Positions 1 through 9,386 are shown, counted from the first letter of the stretch. The stretch is 40,345 nucleotides of DNA from an uncultured Alphaproteobacteria bacterium (GCA_937934135.1 CALHAW010000008.1:1-40345); one strand, 5' to 3'. Numbers and translations: made by a program. The notes: generated from the letters alone by a model not told the origin.

Positions 1-1398
<1,398 letters not shown>

Positions 1399-1401
1399 TT
1401 A

Positions 1402-1926
1402 GTGCTTACCGCTCTTCAAGATAATTTATGGTTTATCGTATTAACTCAAGGAATTGGACTAATGGGTATGGCAACAGACCTATACGCTGCCAATCAAAAA
1501 AATGATACGCGCTTGATGCGGTTACTCATTTTGACCAGTTTTATATTTTCTATTCACTTTGCCCTATTAATGGCTATTCCTGCCGCACTATCCGAGATAA
1601 TAACAGGCCTACGCTATTGGCTTGCGAGTAGATATAAAAAACTTTGGCTGGGGCTTATTTTCACTGCCGCTTATATCCTAATGGCATTCATGATTGCTGA
1701 TAAATGGATAGACTACCTGCCATTTTTTGCAAGTATCGTTGGAACATCTGCTGTTTTTCTATTACGTGGCATTCCAATGCGGATTGTTTTCATTATAGGC
1801 CAACTCACATGGCTTATTTACAGCGCCTTCGTACTGTCTCTAGGTGGGTTTTTACTCTATGCCGCCCTCATCATCATGACCGGAGCTACTATCTATAGAT
1901 TAAAAATGCCCAAAATTAAAACCTAA
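1402..1926 (+). CDS. YgjV-family inner membrane protein
   Basis: A 174-residue, very hydrophobic protein with about five or six membrane segments and short basic loops. The pattern of a QGIG motif near residue 15, a TS.IFSIHF segment near 46-54, an ITGLRYWLASR region near 67-77, LPFFASIVGTSAVF near 105-118 and a closing SLGGF segment matches what I recall of the YgjV (Imp-YgjV) family; function unknown. The start is GTG three bases after the guaB stop and has no clear Shine-Dalgarno, so it may be translated by coupling to guaB. An in-frame ATG at codon 21, preceded by AAGGA, is an alternative but would cut the conserved N-terminus. Family call from memory of the pattern, not from a search. 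Confidence 0.72.
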   Translation: MLTALQDNLWFIVLTQGIGLMGMATDLYAANQKNDTRLMRLLILTSFIFSIHFALLMAIPAALSEIITGLRYWLASRYKKLWLGLIFTAAYILMAFMIADKWIDYLPFFASIVGTSAVFLLRGIPMRIVFIIGQLTWLIYSAFVLSLGGFLLYAALIIMTGATIYRLKMPKIKT

Positions 1927-1984
1927 CCTGTCTAGCCGAAGCCCTGCTGGGATGTTACTGTCTTTTTGTATAAGAAAGAACAAT

Positions 1985-2434
1985 ATGAACATCTCTATTC
2001 TCTTCCCTCTTTTGGCCATCGCGGCAGGCACAATGACGGCGTTTCAACCTTTGGTAAATGCGAAGCTAAACGGGCAAGTCAGTTCCCCGCTTTGGGCGTC
2101 TTTTATTTCGTTTGGTACAGGCGCGGTTATTCTCTTTGTGTTGGCCTATATCACCAGCGGCAAATTCCTCTCCATTGAAACAGAAGACCTTAAATGGTGG
2201 ATGTTTCTAGGCGGCGTTCTTGGTGCATTTTTTGTGACAACGGCATTGTTCATTGTGCCGCATTTAGGGGTCGCCACCATGATCGCACTTTTTGTTGCAG
2301 GACAATTAATTTCTTCGGCCTTGCTTGAACATTATGGCGTTATGGCGCCCGCGGCAAACCCCATCACATTACAAAAACTTCTTGGCCTCGCTCTTTTGGC
2401 GGCGGGTGCTTTCATCACTTTAAAAGCGAGATAA
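1985..2434 (+). CDS. YdcZ/DUF606-type small membrane transporter-like protein
   Basis: 149 residues with about five transmembrane segments, beginning MNISILFPLLAIAAGTM and containing the N-A-K-L-N / S-F-x-x-G-T pattern of DUF606 (YdcZ) proteins, half-size relatives of the drug/metabolite transporter superfamily. An earlier in-frame ATG at 1952 would add 11 residues; I prefer 1985 because the protein then begins with the usual short N-terminus before the first membrane helix and an AAGAAAG stretch sits just upstream. It ends four bases before the rsmB-like gene and is probably co-transcribed with it. No substrate can be inferred. Confidence 0.78.
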   Translation: MNISILFPLLAIAAGTMTAFQPLVNAKLNGQVSSPLWASFISFGTGAVILFVLAYITSGKFLSIETEDLKWWMFLGGVLGAFFVTTALFIVPHLGVATMIALFVAGQLISSALLEHYGVMAPAANPITLQKLLGLALLAAGAFITLKAR

Positions 2435-2438
2435 AATA

Positions 2439-3731
2439 ATGCAGCAAGCCGCGCGGGTTCAATCCGCTATTGATATCATGGAAAATATTGCTGAGGCACG
2501 GATTCCAATGGATAACACTATTCGTGATTTTATGTCGCATAAACGCTATATCGGCTCAAAAGACCGTAAGTTTATTGTTGAGCTTGTTTATAATGCAATG
2601 CGCGCCCATGCCCGTATTGGATGGTGGTTAGAGCGCATAAAAATCGAAGACACACCACGCGCCCGTGCCATGGCTTTTTTGATGCTGAACGGCCAAGATA
2701 TCACCAATCTTTTTACGGGTGAAAACCATCAACCCGCACCGCTCAATGATAAAGAACAATGCGCCGCCCAAGAATTACGTGGCCAAGACATTGATCATGC
2801 TGATATGCCTGAAAACATATCTTGCGAATGCCCTGATTGGGCAGCCGATAAATTAAAACCTATTTGGGGTGGTAATTTTAAAGATCAGATGCTGGCCATG
2901 CTGCCCCCCGCAGCCATGGATTTGCGTGTCAACACAATCAAAGTCACGCGCGAGCAAGCCAAAGCCTCCCTCGCCAAGGATGATGTTGAAACCATTGAAA
3001 CGCCATACTCCCCCTTCGGGCTTCGCGCTATTGGTAAACCTTATATGAGCGCTACCAAAGCCTTTCATAAAGGCCTTGTGGAAATCCAAGATGAAGGATC
3101 ACAACTTATTGCCCTGATGTGTGATGTCAAGCCAGGCATGCGCGTCCTTGATTATTGCGCGGGTAGTGGCGGTAAAACGCTTGGTATTGCCGCAATGATG
3201 GAAGGGAAAGGTATTATCTATGCCATGGACAACAGCACGCGGCGCCTTGAAAAAGGCCGCCGTCGCTATAAAAAAGCAGACATTCATAATGTTGAAGTAC
3301 GCAGCCTTGAAGAAGAAAAAAACCGTAAATGGCTCCGCCGTCAAAAAAGCGCGATTGATGTGGTTTTGGTTGATGCTCCTTGCAGTTCTTCTGGCACATG
3401 GCGCAGAAACCCTGATTATCGCTGGAACACTTACGGTCCATCTCTCGAAGAAATTGTTCAAATACAAAGCGAAATTTTGGAACGTGTCGCTGATAAGGTA
3501 AAACCCGGCGGACGATTAGTGTACGCAACCTGCTCCCTCTTTACCGAAGAAAATGAAGAACAAGTTGAAAAATTTTTAACAAAGCATAACAATTACAAAA
3601 TCGTCGCCATAAAAGATGTATGGAACAAAGAATATGGGGATATTCCCATACAATCAGATTTCATGCGCCTCACCCCTAAAGACCATAAAACAGATGGCTT
3701 CTTCACAGCAATATTACAGCGAATCAAATAA
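2439..3731 (+). CDS. rsmB: RsmB/NOP-family rRNA (cytosine-5) methyltransferase
   Basis: Methylates a cytosine of 16S rRNA at C5 using S-adenosylmethionine (C967 in E. coli for RsmB). The N-terminal ~100 residues are helical and NusB-like (GSKDRKFIVELVYNAMR at about 39-55). The Rossmann methyltransferase domain has the SAM loop DYCAGSGGKT at 238-247, the Asp after strand 2 (YAMDNS), the motif IV Cys in DAPCSSSG (C315) and the motif VI catalytic Cys in ATCSLF (C365). The length, 430, fits RsmB. The spacer to the preceding gene is four bases, and no strong ribosome site is visible, suggesting coupling. The exact target nucleotide is inferred from family; another NOP-family specificity is possible. 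Confidence 0.88.
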   Translation: MQQAARVQSAIDIMENIAEARIPMDNTIRDFMSHKRYIGSKDRKFIVELVYNAMRAHARIGWWLERIKIEDTPRARAMAFLMLNGQDITNLFTGENHQPAPLNDKEQCAAQELRGQDIDHADMPENISCECPDWAADKLKPIWGGNFKDQMLAMLPPAAMDLRVNTIKVTREQAKASLAKDDVETIETPYSPFGLRAIGKPYMSATKAFHKGLVEIQDEGSQLIALMCDVKPGMRVLDYCAGSGGKTLGIAAMMEGKGIIYAMDNSTRRLEKGRRRYKKADIHNVEVRSLEEEKNRKWLRRQKSAIDVVLVDAPCSSSGTWRRNPDYRWNTYGPSLEEIVQIQSEILERVADKVKPGGRLVYATCSLFTEENEEQVEKFLTKHNNYKIVAIKDVWNKEYGDIPIQSDFMRLTPKDHKTDGFFTAILQRIK

Positions 3732-3737
3732 AATAGT

Positions 3738-3768
3738 TTGACATGACCACATAATTACTCCTTATATA
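3738..3768 (+). promoter_or_regulatory. sigma70-like promoter for the pentapeptide gene
   Basis: A consensus -35 TTGACA at 3738-3743 is followed after 19 bases by TATATA at 3763-3768, only seven bases downstream of the rsmB stop. The -10 hexamer lies inside the left arm of the inverted repeat described next. The spacer is longer than the optimal 17, which would make the promoter weak without help. Confidence 0.5.
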
Positions 3769-3801
3769 GTTGGCATAAGACACTATATAAGGAGTAATTA
3801 T
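3751..3801. repeat. Perfect 19-bp inverted repeat over -10 box and ribosome site
   Basis: Left arm 3751-3769 and right arm 3783-3801 are exact reverse complements (19 of 19), with a 13-base spacer. The right arm contains the AAGGAG ribosome binding site (3789-3794) and ends on the base before the ATG at 3802. The left arm carries the putative -10 box. As DNA it could be a dyad operator; in a read-through transcript from rsmB it would fold into a long hairpin hiding the ribosome site. No poly-T follows, so it does not look like a simple terminator. Confidence 0.9.
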
Positions 3802-4191
3802 ATGTTGAACTATCGTCAAAAAATAATTTCTAATGCGCAATTTCAAAACCAAAACCTAAAAGAAACATGCTTTTGGGGCGGTCACTTTAAAAAAGCAGAC
3901 TTTACCTGTGCTAATATTGAAAAATCTGACCTAAGAGCCGCAAATTTCTCACATTCTTCATTTAAAAACACACAATGCGCTGGCGTGAATTTTAGCGGCG
4001 CAAAGCTCTATAATGTTGACTTTGACGGGGCAAATTTAACCAAAGCCATTTTCTCTCACCCCAGTATTTTTAAAGCCATTATCACGCCTACAACATTATT
4101 AGAAGGGGCAGTTTACTGGCATCTTGGTGAAGAAAAGTTTTTTTTAATGGAGCTTATTCATTTTAAAAACATTGAAAAAATAAGGGCTTAA
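3802..4191 (+). CDS. Pentapeptide-repeat protein
   Basis: 129 residues. From about residue 12 to 92 the sequence follows the A(D/N)LXX pentapeptide pattern (for example KADFT, KSDLR, AANFS, GVNFS, GANLT), predicting a right-handed quadrilateral beta-helix. The last ~35 residues break the pattern and are amphipathic. Known relatives range from DNA mimics such as Qnr/MfpA to proteins with no known role; nothing here decides between them, and the length is shorter than the ~200 residues of Qnr. The start is fixed by AAGGAG seven bases upstream. Expression seems controlled by the inverted repeat that abuts the start codon. AT-rich composition differs from the flanking rsmB and guaA. Confidence 0.85.
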   Translation: MLNYRQKIISNAQFQNQNLKETCFWGGHFKKADFTCANIEKSDLRAANFSHSSFKNTQCAGVNFSGAKLYNVDFDGANLTKAIFSHPSIFKAIITPTTLLEGAVYWHLGEEKFFLMELIHFKNIEKIRA

Positions 4192-4320
4192 ATATCCTTT
4201 TTCGCAAAATGCAAAAAACACGATCTAAAGATACCAATACATTAGTATGTATATTAACTTTTCATTAATTGTATTACGTCAAAACAACACTCCTTCAACT
4301 TTTGAAACGGAAGAGAAAAA

Positions 4321-4650
4321 ATGAAAGAAAAAAATAATACAATATATTTACCACTTGATAATTCCACACTTCAAATTTTTGATGTGATGCAAATCATGGA
4401 AATTGAACGAGATACAAAACACAAATGTATGAAGTCAATTAACAAGTATAAAAACTGGAAAACAGAATATCTGGAAGAAACAGATCTGATTAATTTAATT
4501 TATTTAAATCGCAAAGGTGATTTATTAAAAAAACAAGCGCAGGATTTAGTTAATTTTTATTGGCAAATCCGCCTTGAAACACGTAACGCGCACCGTCGTT
4601 ATTTAAGTAAGAATTGCGCATCTTATAAAACACATAAAAAAGCAGCTTAA
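4321..4650 (+). CDS. Hypothetical basic protein, 109 residues
   Basis: I do not recognise this protein. It is rich in Lys, Asn and Tyr, has no signal peptide or membrane segment, and is predicted mostly helical, with a basic Arg/His/Lys stretch towards the C-terminus (residues about 88-108). A good ribosome site (GGAAGAG) lies seven or so bases before the ATG. A 129-base spacer to the pentapeptide gene contains a short 6-bp dyad (ATACAT-TAGT-ATGTAT) but no clear terminator. The basic C-terminus would suit nucleic-acid contact, but that is only a guess. Confidence 0.6.
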   Translation: MKEKNNTIYLPLDNSTLQIFDVMQIMEIERDTKHKCMKSINKYKNWKTEYLEETDLINLIYLNRKGDLLKKQAQDLVNFYWQIRLETRNAHRRYLSKNCASYKTHKKAA

Positions 4651-4689
4651 TATTACAAATAGTTAACAAAATCATAAGGGGAAAATAAA

Positions 4690-4929
4690 ATGATTACATA
4701 CATTAAACTCGGCAAAGTCCGCGGTCTATCTATCGAAATGAACCAAAATTTAGGGAGAAACCCTTTTTTTAAAAAAAATAGTTTTGATTACGAAACCATA
4801 ATTGATATACCTTATATCCAAATTATGTACACATCAGAACGATGGGTTCCTAAAAATAGGAATCTTACAAGGAGAGTATCAAATGGCAACGTCGAAAAAA
4901 ATAATCAAACTACAAAACGCGCTGGGTGA
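4690..4929 (+). CDS. Possible small ORF, 79 residues, overlapping the MarR gene
   Basis: An ORF with a well-placed AAGGGG ribosome site and an ATG eight bases later, 39 bases after the previous gene. The product is not recognised and has no obvious domain. Its last 47 bases overlap the MarR-type gene in another frame, and the MarR ribosome site lies inside it. It could be a translated leader that couples translation to the regulator, a decayed gene fragment, or chance. The ribosome site is the main support. Confidence 0.35.
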   Translation: MITYIKLGKVRGLSIEMNQNLGRNPFFKKNSFDYETIIDIPYIQIMYTSERWVPKNRNLTRRVSNGNVEKNNQTTKRAG

Positions 4930-5209
4930 ATTTGCAAAAATAGATGCAGAATTTCCATTACAATGGGCCAATGTATTTTTAACCATTGCAGAAAATGAAG
5001 GCGCAGCCCTTAAAGACATTGCCGAAGAAACTGGTATTTCAATGTCTGTCATGTCTAGAACGATTGGCGCATTATCAAACGCCCGACGTATGGGTAAACC
5101 GTATGGGATTATTCTCGTAAAATCTGCAAAAGATGACAAGCGTAGAAAAGAACTCTACCTCAGTGCGAAGGGGAAAAAGCTCCTCGATAAAATTAAGAAA
5201 GCACTTTAA
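4883..5209 (+). CDS. Short MarR-type winged-helix regulator
   Basis: 108 residues forming a single winged-helix domain: a helix-turn-helix at about 42-65 (AALKDIAEETGISMSVMSR) and a beta-wing at about 70-98 with the DDKRRKELYLSAKG motif typical of MarR proteins (acidic-Arg-Arg before the wing strand). It is shorter than classical MarR (~140-150) and lacks most of the C-terminal dimer helices. An in-frame start at 4802 would add 27 residues, but the ATG at 4883 has AAGGAG eight bases upstream. It is followed by a terminator at 5227-5258. It could regulate the upstream patch, including the pentapeptide gene's dyad; that link is inference from proximity. Confidence 0.8.
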   Translation: MATSKKIIKLQNALGEFAKIDAEFPLQWANVFLTIAENEGAALKDIAEETGISMSVMSRTIGALSNARRMGKPYGIILVKSAKDDKRRKELYLSAKGKKLLDKIKKAL

Positions 5210-5226
5210 TAAAAAAATTATTCAAT

Positions 5227-5258
5227 AAAAAGGCGGGAAACATATCTCGCCTTTTTTT
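5227..5258. terminator. Bidirectional intrinsic terminator
   Basis: A-run, then GGCGGGA (5232-5238), a six-base loop, TCTCGCC (5245-5251) and a T7 tract. The stem has one G-T pair. A-tract on one side and T-tract on the other let it end both the MarR transcript and the convergent minus-strand gene. Confidence 0.85.
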
Positions 5259-5278
5259 ATATTTTATGCGAAAAAAAA

Positions 5279-6370
5279 TTAAAAACTTTTTGACCATCCC
5301 AAAATAAACGCATTATCACGCTCTAATTGTGGTCCATTCAAATCTTGATAGAGCGGCACGGTCAATTCCGCAGAAAAACGATGTCCTTTTAAGACCCCGT
5401 GCGGTATAACGGCGTTCATTCCCAAAGATAGGCTCACGCGCTCTCCGCCAAAATTATCTGGGTCTGCGGTTTGAACAGGCGCAGCAATCAAATCATCAAT
5501 TCCGTCAATCGACTCTTCTGTTTCTCCGGTTACGCGCAATGAGCCACTCACCGCATTGTTAAATAAATAACTTCCCCACGCCGTAATCATATGCCTATCA
5601 CCCAGCGAATAATCTGCAGAATTTCGACCTAAGCGAATGGCGCTCCTATATTGCGCGCCCCACCCATACTGACCACTAATTCCCGTATAGGTAAGGCCCG
5701 GCATCGCATCAAATGTTCCGCTCCCTAACTGCATTGCATATGGAAGACGTACCGTTGGTGTCATGCCATTTGGTGCCAACACAGAATCTTCTTCGGTAAT
5801 GGAACCTGTTGGCAGACCAAGCCCCGCATTCAAATGCAAATGATGTGTTTCATCATCATAAAGCCGAATAAGCGCCGCCATCGTGCTATCACCCAATCCC
5901 TGACTAACCGTTGTAAAACGCCCTAATTCTGCTGTCCCACTGCCCCCTTGGAATGTCACATGGTCCATCTTACGGTCAATATAATGCGTCATCACCATCA
6001 ATGTTACATTATCGGTTGGTGCATACATACCGCCCACCATATGCATTTGCGTTGTCATTTCGGTTGGCACAACGCGCAATGTTGGGGGTTGCCCAGGCAT
6101 TCCTGAAAAACGATTGGGAAACGTTGTCGCAATCTCTTCGGGGGTCAGATTATCCGTCCCGTTACGGTTGCCATCCATATGCATCCGCATAAACCGATAA
6201 GATACCATCCAATCACCTTTCTTATGCATGTGGTCTTGCATCACGCCAATCGGCGCATGGCTATCGGCGCGCAAGCCTTGATCAGATAAGGAAACGCTTT
6301 CCGCTTTCACGGCATGATTTGGTATTAAGAAAGAGCCAGCAAAAATGCTCGCCAAGAGTAGTTTTTTCAT
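5279..6370 (-). CDS. Met/His-rich outer-membrane-type beta-barrel protein
   Basis: 363 residues with a signal peptide (basic start MKK, hydrophobic core, likely cleavage after VKA at residue 23). The mature N-terminus has a dense run of Met and His (for example DHMHKKGDW, FMRMHMDG, TQMHMVGGMY, THYIDRKMDH), and the rest alternates polar and hydrophobic residues as beta-barrel strands do, ending with an aromatic Phe as many outer-membrane proteins do. It resembles the loosely defined transporter / phenol MetA-pathway-like barrels often found beside copper genes. The ribosome site AAAGGT is nine bases upstream. It follows the DUF2946 gene by 51 bases in the same direction. Metal handling is inferred from composition and partner. 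Confidence 0.65.
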   Translation of the reverse strand: MKKLLLASIFAGSFLIPNHAVKAESVSLSDQGLRADSHAPIGVMQDHMHKKGDWMVSYRFMRMHMDGNRNGTDNLTPEEIATTFPNRFSGMPGQPPTLRVVPTEMTTQMHMVGGMYAPTDNVTLMVMTHYIDRKMDHVTFQGGSGTAELGRFTTVSQGLGDSTMAALIRLYDDETHHLHLNAGLGLPTGSITEEDSVLAPNGMTPTVRLPYAMQLGSGTFDAMPGLTYTGISGQYGWGAQYRSAIRLGRNSADYSLGDRHMITAWGSYLFNNAVSGSLRVTGETEESIDGIDDLIAAPVQTADPDNFGGERVSLSLGMNAVIPHGVLKGHRFSAELTVPLYQDLNGPQLERDNAFILGWSKSF

Positions 6371-6421
6371 TGTTTTTGAACCTTTGAAATTTGTATAATT
6401 TTTTAATAGAGACTTTTAAAA

Positions 6422-6784
6422 TTAAGCAAATAAAGGTGGGGCGCGGGCGGCGTGATCTCGTGAAAGATGAAAAATCAGAACAGCTTGATATTGACGACGC
6501 TTAATTCGCTCAAAAATAACAAGATTCCGCTCTAATATCATAGAAACAGGTAAGAATGATTTTAAATTGGCCTGCGCAAAACAAAATTGGCACTGTTTTT
6601 CAACATGCGGCGCTTTGGGCTGGCCTTCTTTACTCACAATACGGCTTTCCATGCCTTGAGACGTACAAATCTCAATCACACTATATTTTCCGCTCCATGA
6701 AAAACCACAGGCAGGTGCAATAACCCCAACCAAGAAGGCTAAAAGAACGAAAAAATGTCCATATCTTGTGACGTGTTTCATCAT
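6422..6784 (-). CDS. DUF2946-family protein
   Basis: 120 residues from the ATG at 6784 (a second ATG follows immediately). It has an N-terminal hydrophobic segment (FVLLAFLVGVIAPACG), then EICTSQG and the CQFC motif (CxxC), the hallmark arrangement of DUF2946 proteins, which are commonly encoded next to copper or TonB-dependent uptake genes. Likely membrane-anchored with the Cys pair outside the cytoplasm. An upstream in-frame ATG at 6850 would add 22 charged residues before the signal and has no ribosome site, so I reject it. Probably first gene of an operon with the Met/His-rich barrel. Metal binding by the CxxC and Cys in EICTS is inference. Confidence 0.68.
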   Translation of the reverse strand: MMKHVTRYGHFFVLLAFLVGVIAPACGFSWSGKYSVIEICTSQGMESRIVSKEGQPKAPHVEKQCQFCFAQANLKSFLPVSMILERNLVIFERIKRRQYQAVLIFHLSRDHAARAPPLFA

Positions 6785-6932
6785 TGTTTGTCTTTTGCCG
6801 TATTTTTTCTTGAGATACAACCCTGAAATGTCTAAATATAGCGTGATCATTAATGATGATTAGGCTATCCAAGGCCGCGACTGCTGCCTCGTCCTTTATA
6901 AAGGGCGGGAACCAAATAGATAGAAAAGACAC

Positions 6933-8567
6933 ATGGAACAAGCAAAACAAACACTCTCCTCTCCCCATAACCTACAAGAAAATCTTAGTCATGAGCATAT
7001 CCTCATTCTGGATTTTGGCTCTCAAGTCACGCAGCTTATTGCCCGCCGCATCCGTGAAAGCGGTGTATACTGTGAAGTCTGGCCGTTTAACCAAGCAGAT
7101 GAAGAAAAAATAAACGCCTATAACCCAAAAGGGATTGTCCTGTCTGGTGGCCCTTGTTCCGTATTGGACAAAGACAGCCCCCGCGTTCCAGATTGCATTT
7201 TTGAAATGGGCGTACCCGTTTTGGGCATTTGTTACGGTCAACAAGTCATGGTACATCAATTAGGCGGCGTTGTTGAAGGTGAAGAAAACAAAACCGATGG
7301 TAGCCGTGAATTTGGCCGCGCCTTTGTCGATATCACCGAAGACTCTCGCTTATTCAGCAGTGACCAAGACAATAAAAAATGGGCCAAAGGCTCAAAAGAA
7401 CAAGTCTGGATGAGCCACGGTGATCATGTTGCCACCCTCCCTGAAGGCTTCAAAGCCATCGGTAAATCAGACGGCGCGCCCTTTGCGATGATTGCCCATG
7501 AAGATAAAAATTTCTACGGCGTGCAATTTCATCCCGAAGTCGTGCATACGACCCACGGCGCGGCACTTTATAAAAATTTCACGCATATTATATGTGGTTG
7601 TTCTGGCGATTGGACCATGGCGAGCTTCCGCGAAGAAGCCATTGAAAAAATCCGGAAACAAGTCGGAAAAAGCAAAGTCGTCTGCGGCCTTTCTGGCGGT
7701 GTTGATTCATCCGTAACCGCTATCCTCCTCCATGAAGCCATCGGTGATCAACTGACCTGTATCTACGTTGATACAGGTATGATGCGCGCAGGCGAAAGCG
7801 AACAGGTCGTTGAACTATTCCGTAATCATTACAACATCCCGCTCATCCATGAAAATTGCGAAGATTTATTCCTCGGCAAACTCGATGGTGTTTCTGATCC
7901 TGAAACAAAACGTAAAATTATTGGCTCTACTTTTATCGATGTATTCGATGATTGTGCCACCCGCATTGGCGGCGCAGACTTTTTGGCGCAAGGCACGCTC
8001 TACCCTGACGTGATCGAATCTGTTTCCTTTACAGGTGGGCCTTCCGTGACCATTAAATCCCATCATAATGTCGGCGGTCTACCGGAACGCATGAACATGA
8101 AATTGGTTGAACCCATGCGTGAATTATTCAAAGACGAGGTGCGCGCCCTTGGCCGTGAACTAGGCATGCCCGAAGAATTTATCGCTCGTCACCCCTTCCC
8201 TGGCCCTGGCCTTGCCATTCGTATGCCGGGGGAAATCACGCGTGAAAAGCTCGAAATCCTCCGCGCCGCCGATACGGTTTATATTGATGAAATCAAAAAA
8301 GCAGGGCTCTATGATGAAATCTGGCAAGCCTTTGCCGTATTATTGCCCGTCAAAAGCGTCGGCGTGATGGGTGATGGCAGAACATACGAATATGTCTGCG
8401 CCTTACGCGCCGTCACCTCAACTGATGGCATGACCGCCGATTACTACCCCTTCGAACATGAATTTCTTGGCCGCGTCATGACCCGCATGATCAACGAAGT
8501 CAAAGGCATCAACCGCGTTGTGTACGACATCACAAGCAAACCCCCCGGTACGATTGAGTGGGAGTAA
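6933..8567 (+). CDS. guaA: GMP synthase (glutamine-hydrolysing)
   Basis: Converts XMP to GMP with ATP and glutamine. Domain order is complete: class I glutamine amidotransferase with ILDFGSQ near residue 25, the nucleophile Cys100 in GICYGQQ and the His-Glu pair in [11 protein letters not shown]-pyrophosphatase with LSGGVDSS at 253-260; C-terminal dimerisation domain ending PPGTIEWE. Length 544 is about 20 longer than usual because of an N-terminal extension ([19 protein letters not shown]) before the normal beginning; the start has AGAAAAGAC upstream, while a downstream ATG (base 6990, MS-HEH) leaves only a weaker site, so the true start is open. A His-rich protein and a GNAT gene follow in the same direction. 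Confidence 0.97.
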   Translation: MEQAKQTLSSPHNLQENLSHEHILILDFGSQVTQLIARRIRESGVYCEVWPFNQADEEKINAYNPKGIVLSGGPCSVLDKDSPRVPDCIFEMGVPVLGICYGQQVMVHQLGGVVEGEENKTDGSREFGRAFVDITEDSRLFSSDQDNKKWAKGSKEQVWMSHGDHVATLPEGFKAIGKSDGAPFAMIAHEDKNFYGVQFHPEVVHTTHGAALYKNFTHIICGCSGDWTMASFREEAIEKIRKQVGKSKVVCGLSGGVDSSVTAILLHEAIGDQLTCIYVDTGMMRAGESEQVVELFRNHYNIPLIHENCEDLFLGKLDGVSDPETKRKIIGSTFIDVFDDCATRIGGADFLAQGTLYPDVIESVSFTGGPSVTIKSHHNVGGLPERMNMKLVEPMRELFKDEVRALGRELGMPEEFIARHPFPGPGLAIRMPGEITREKLEILRAADTVYIDEIKKAGLYDEIWQAFAVLLPVKSVGVMGDGRTYEYVCALRAVTSTDGMTADYYPFEHEFLGRVMTRMINEVKGINRVVYDITSKPPGTIEWE

Positions 8568-8597
8568 ATGGCAATTTTAATTTAAAAAGGAAATAAA

Positions 8598-8834
8598 ATG
8601 ACAGATTTTAATCGGATTAAGAAATTATTGAGTGGGTCAACCACCCTGCCACAAGGGACGCAAATGGGTGCGCCAAACCACAACCACAGCCACGTGCATT
8701 ACCATGATGGCGTTGCCTGTACGCACGATCATTCCCATGACAACCACGATCACGCCAATCATAATCATCACGAAGATGGTACATGTTGCGACCACGGCGA
8801 TGATTGCAACCATGAAGAGCATAAAAAGAAGTAA
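8598..8834 (+). CDS. Small His-rich, probable metal-binding protein
   Basis: 78 residues of which 16 are His and four Cys, nearly all after residue 27 in alternating His-x-His runs plus a CC and a CxxxxxC-like spacing. The first 26 residues are ordinary and start MTDFNRIKKLL. There is no signal peptide, so it should be cytoplasmic. Such His-rich tails bind nickel, zinc or cobalt in HypB, SlyD and related chaperones, but here the tail is almost the whole protein. AAGGAA lies before the start. Thirty bases separate it from guaA and one base from the GNAT gene, so the three are likely co-transcribed. Metal identity cannot be told. Confidence 0.75.
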   Translation: MTDFNRIKKLLSGSTTLPQGTQMGAPNHNHSHVHYHDGVACTHDHSHDNHDHANHNHHEDGTCCDHGDDCNHEEHKKK

Positions 8835-8835
8835 C

Positions 8836-9282
8836 GTGATCATTGAAATTAAAGATATCATACAAAATGAGGCCGATCATTTGCTGGAAAAATCAGCGGC
8901 ACTTATGGCGGCACTTTATCCAGCGCACAGCAATCATTTAGCCGACAAAGAACAATTATTCGCAGATAATAACATCTTCATCGGCGCATATATTGAAAAA
9001 AACACCGTCGGCTGTATCGCTTTAGTAAACAAAAAAACCTATGCAGAAATAAAAAGCCTGTTTGTTGATAAAGAATATAGAGGCCAAAAAATCGCTGAAC
9101 AACTTATGGCTGAAATTGAAAATAGAGCGCAAAATACAAACATAAAAACCCTCAGACTAGAAACAGGTATAGACCAACCTGTAGCCATTAAATTATATGA
9201 AAAAATTGGCTATCAAAAAATAAGCCCTTTCGGTGAGTATGCAGAGGATCCGTTAAGCGTTTTCATGGAAAAAACTATATAA
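8836..9282 (+). CDS. GNAT-family N-acetyltransferase
   Basis: 148 residues from a GTG start one base after the stop of the His-rich gene, with AGAAG just upstream, suggesting translational coupling. The GNAT fold is visible: strand 4 IKSLFVDKEYRG with the acetyl-CoA loop RGQKIAEQL (about residues 76-84), then helix, strand TLRLETG and the conserved LYEKIGYQK motif near 125-133. The substrate is unknown; small proteins of this type often act on amino acids or polyamines. A longer frame beginning at 8632 runs through the His-rich gene in another frame and is not the real N-terminus. Confidence 0.85.
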   Translation: MIIEIKDIIQNEADHLLEKSAALMAALYPAHSNHLADKEQLFADNNIFIGAYIEKNTVGCIALVNKKTYAEIKSLFVDKEYRGQKIAEQLMAEIENRAQNTNIKTLRLETGIDQPVAIKLYEKIGYQKISPFGEYAEDPLSVFMEKTI

Positions 9283-9386
9283 AATTCATAAGATTCACCC
9301 GATCAAATATTCCATATTTTTAGAAAAATATTACGTAAATAAAATAAATCTTGTTGCATGACAACAAACCTGCTTTTTTAGCCGTC

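Noticed and set aside
1952-1984. Upstream start of the YdcZ-like gene
   Set aside because: Adds 11 residues that do not fit the family's short N-terminus before its first helix.
8632-8835. Longer start for the GNAT gene, in a frame over the His-rich gene
   Set aside because: The extra N-terminus would be an odd Thr/Met/Ile-rich shadow of the CAC/CAT codons of the His-rich gene, and the GTG at 8836 has a ribosome site and gives a normal GNAT length.
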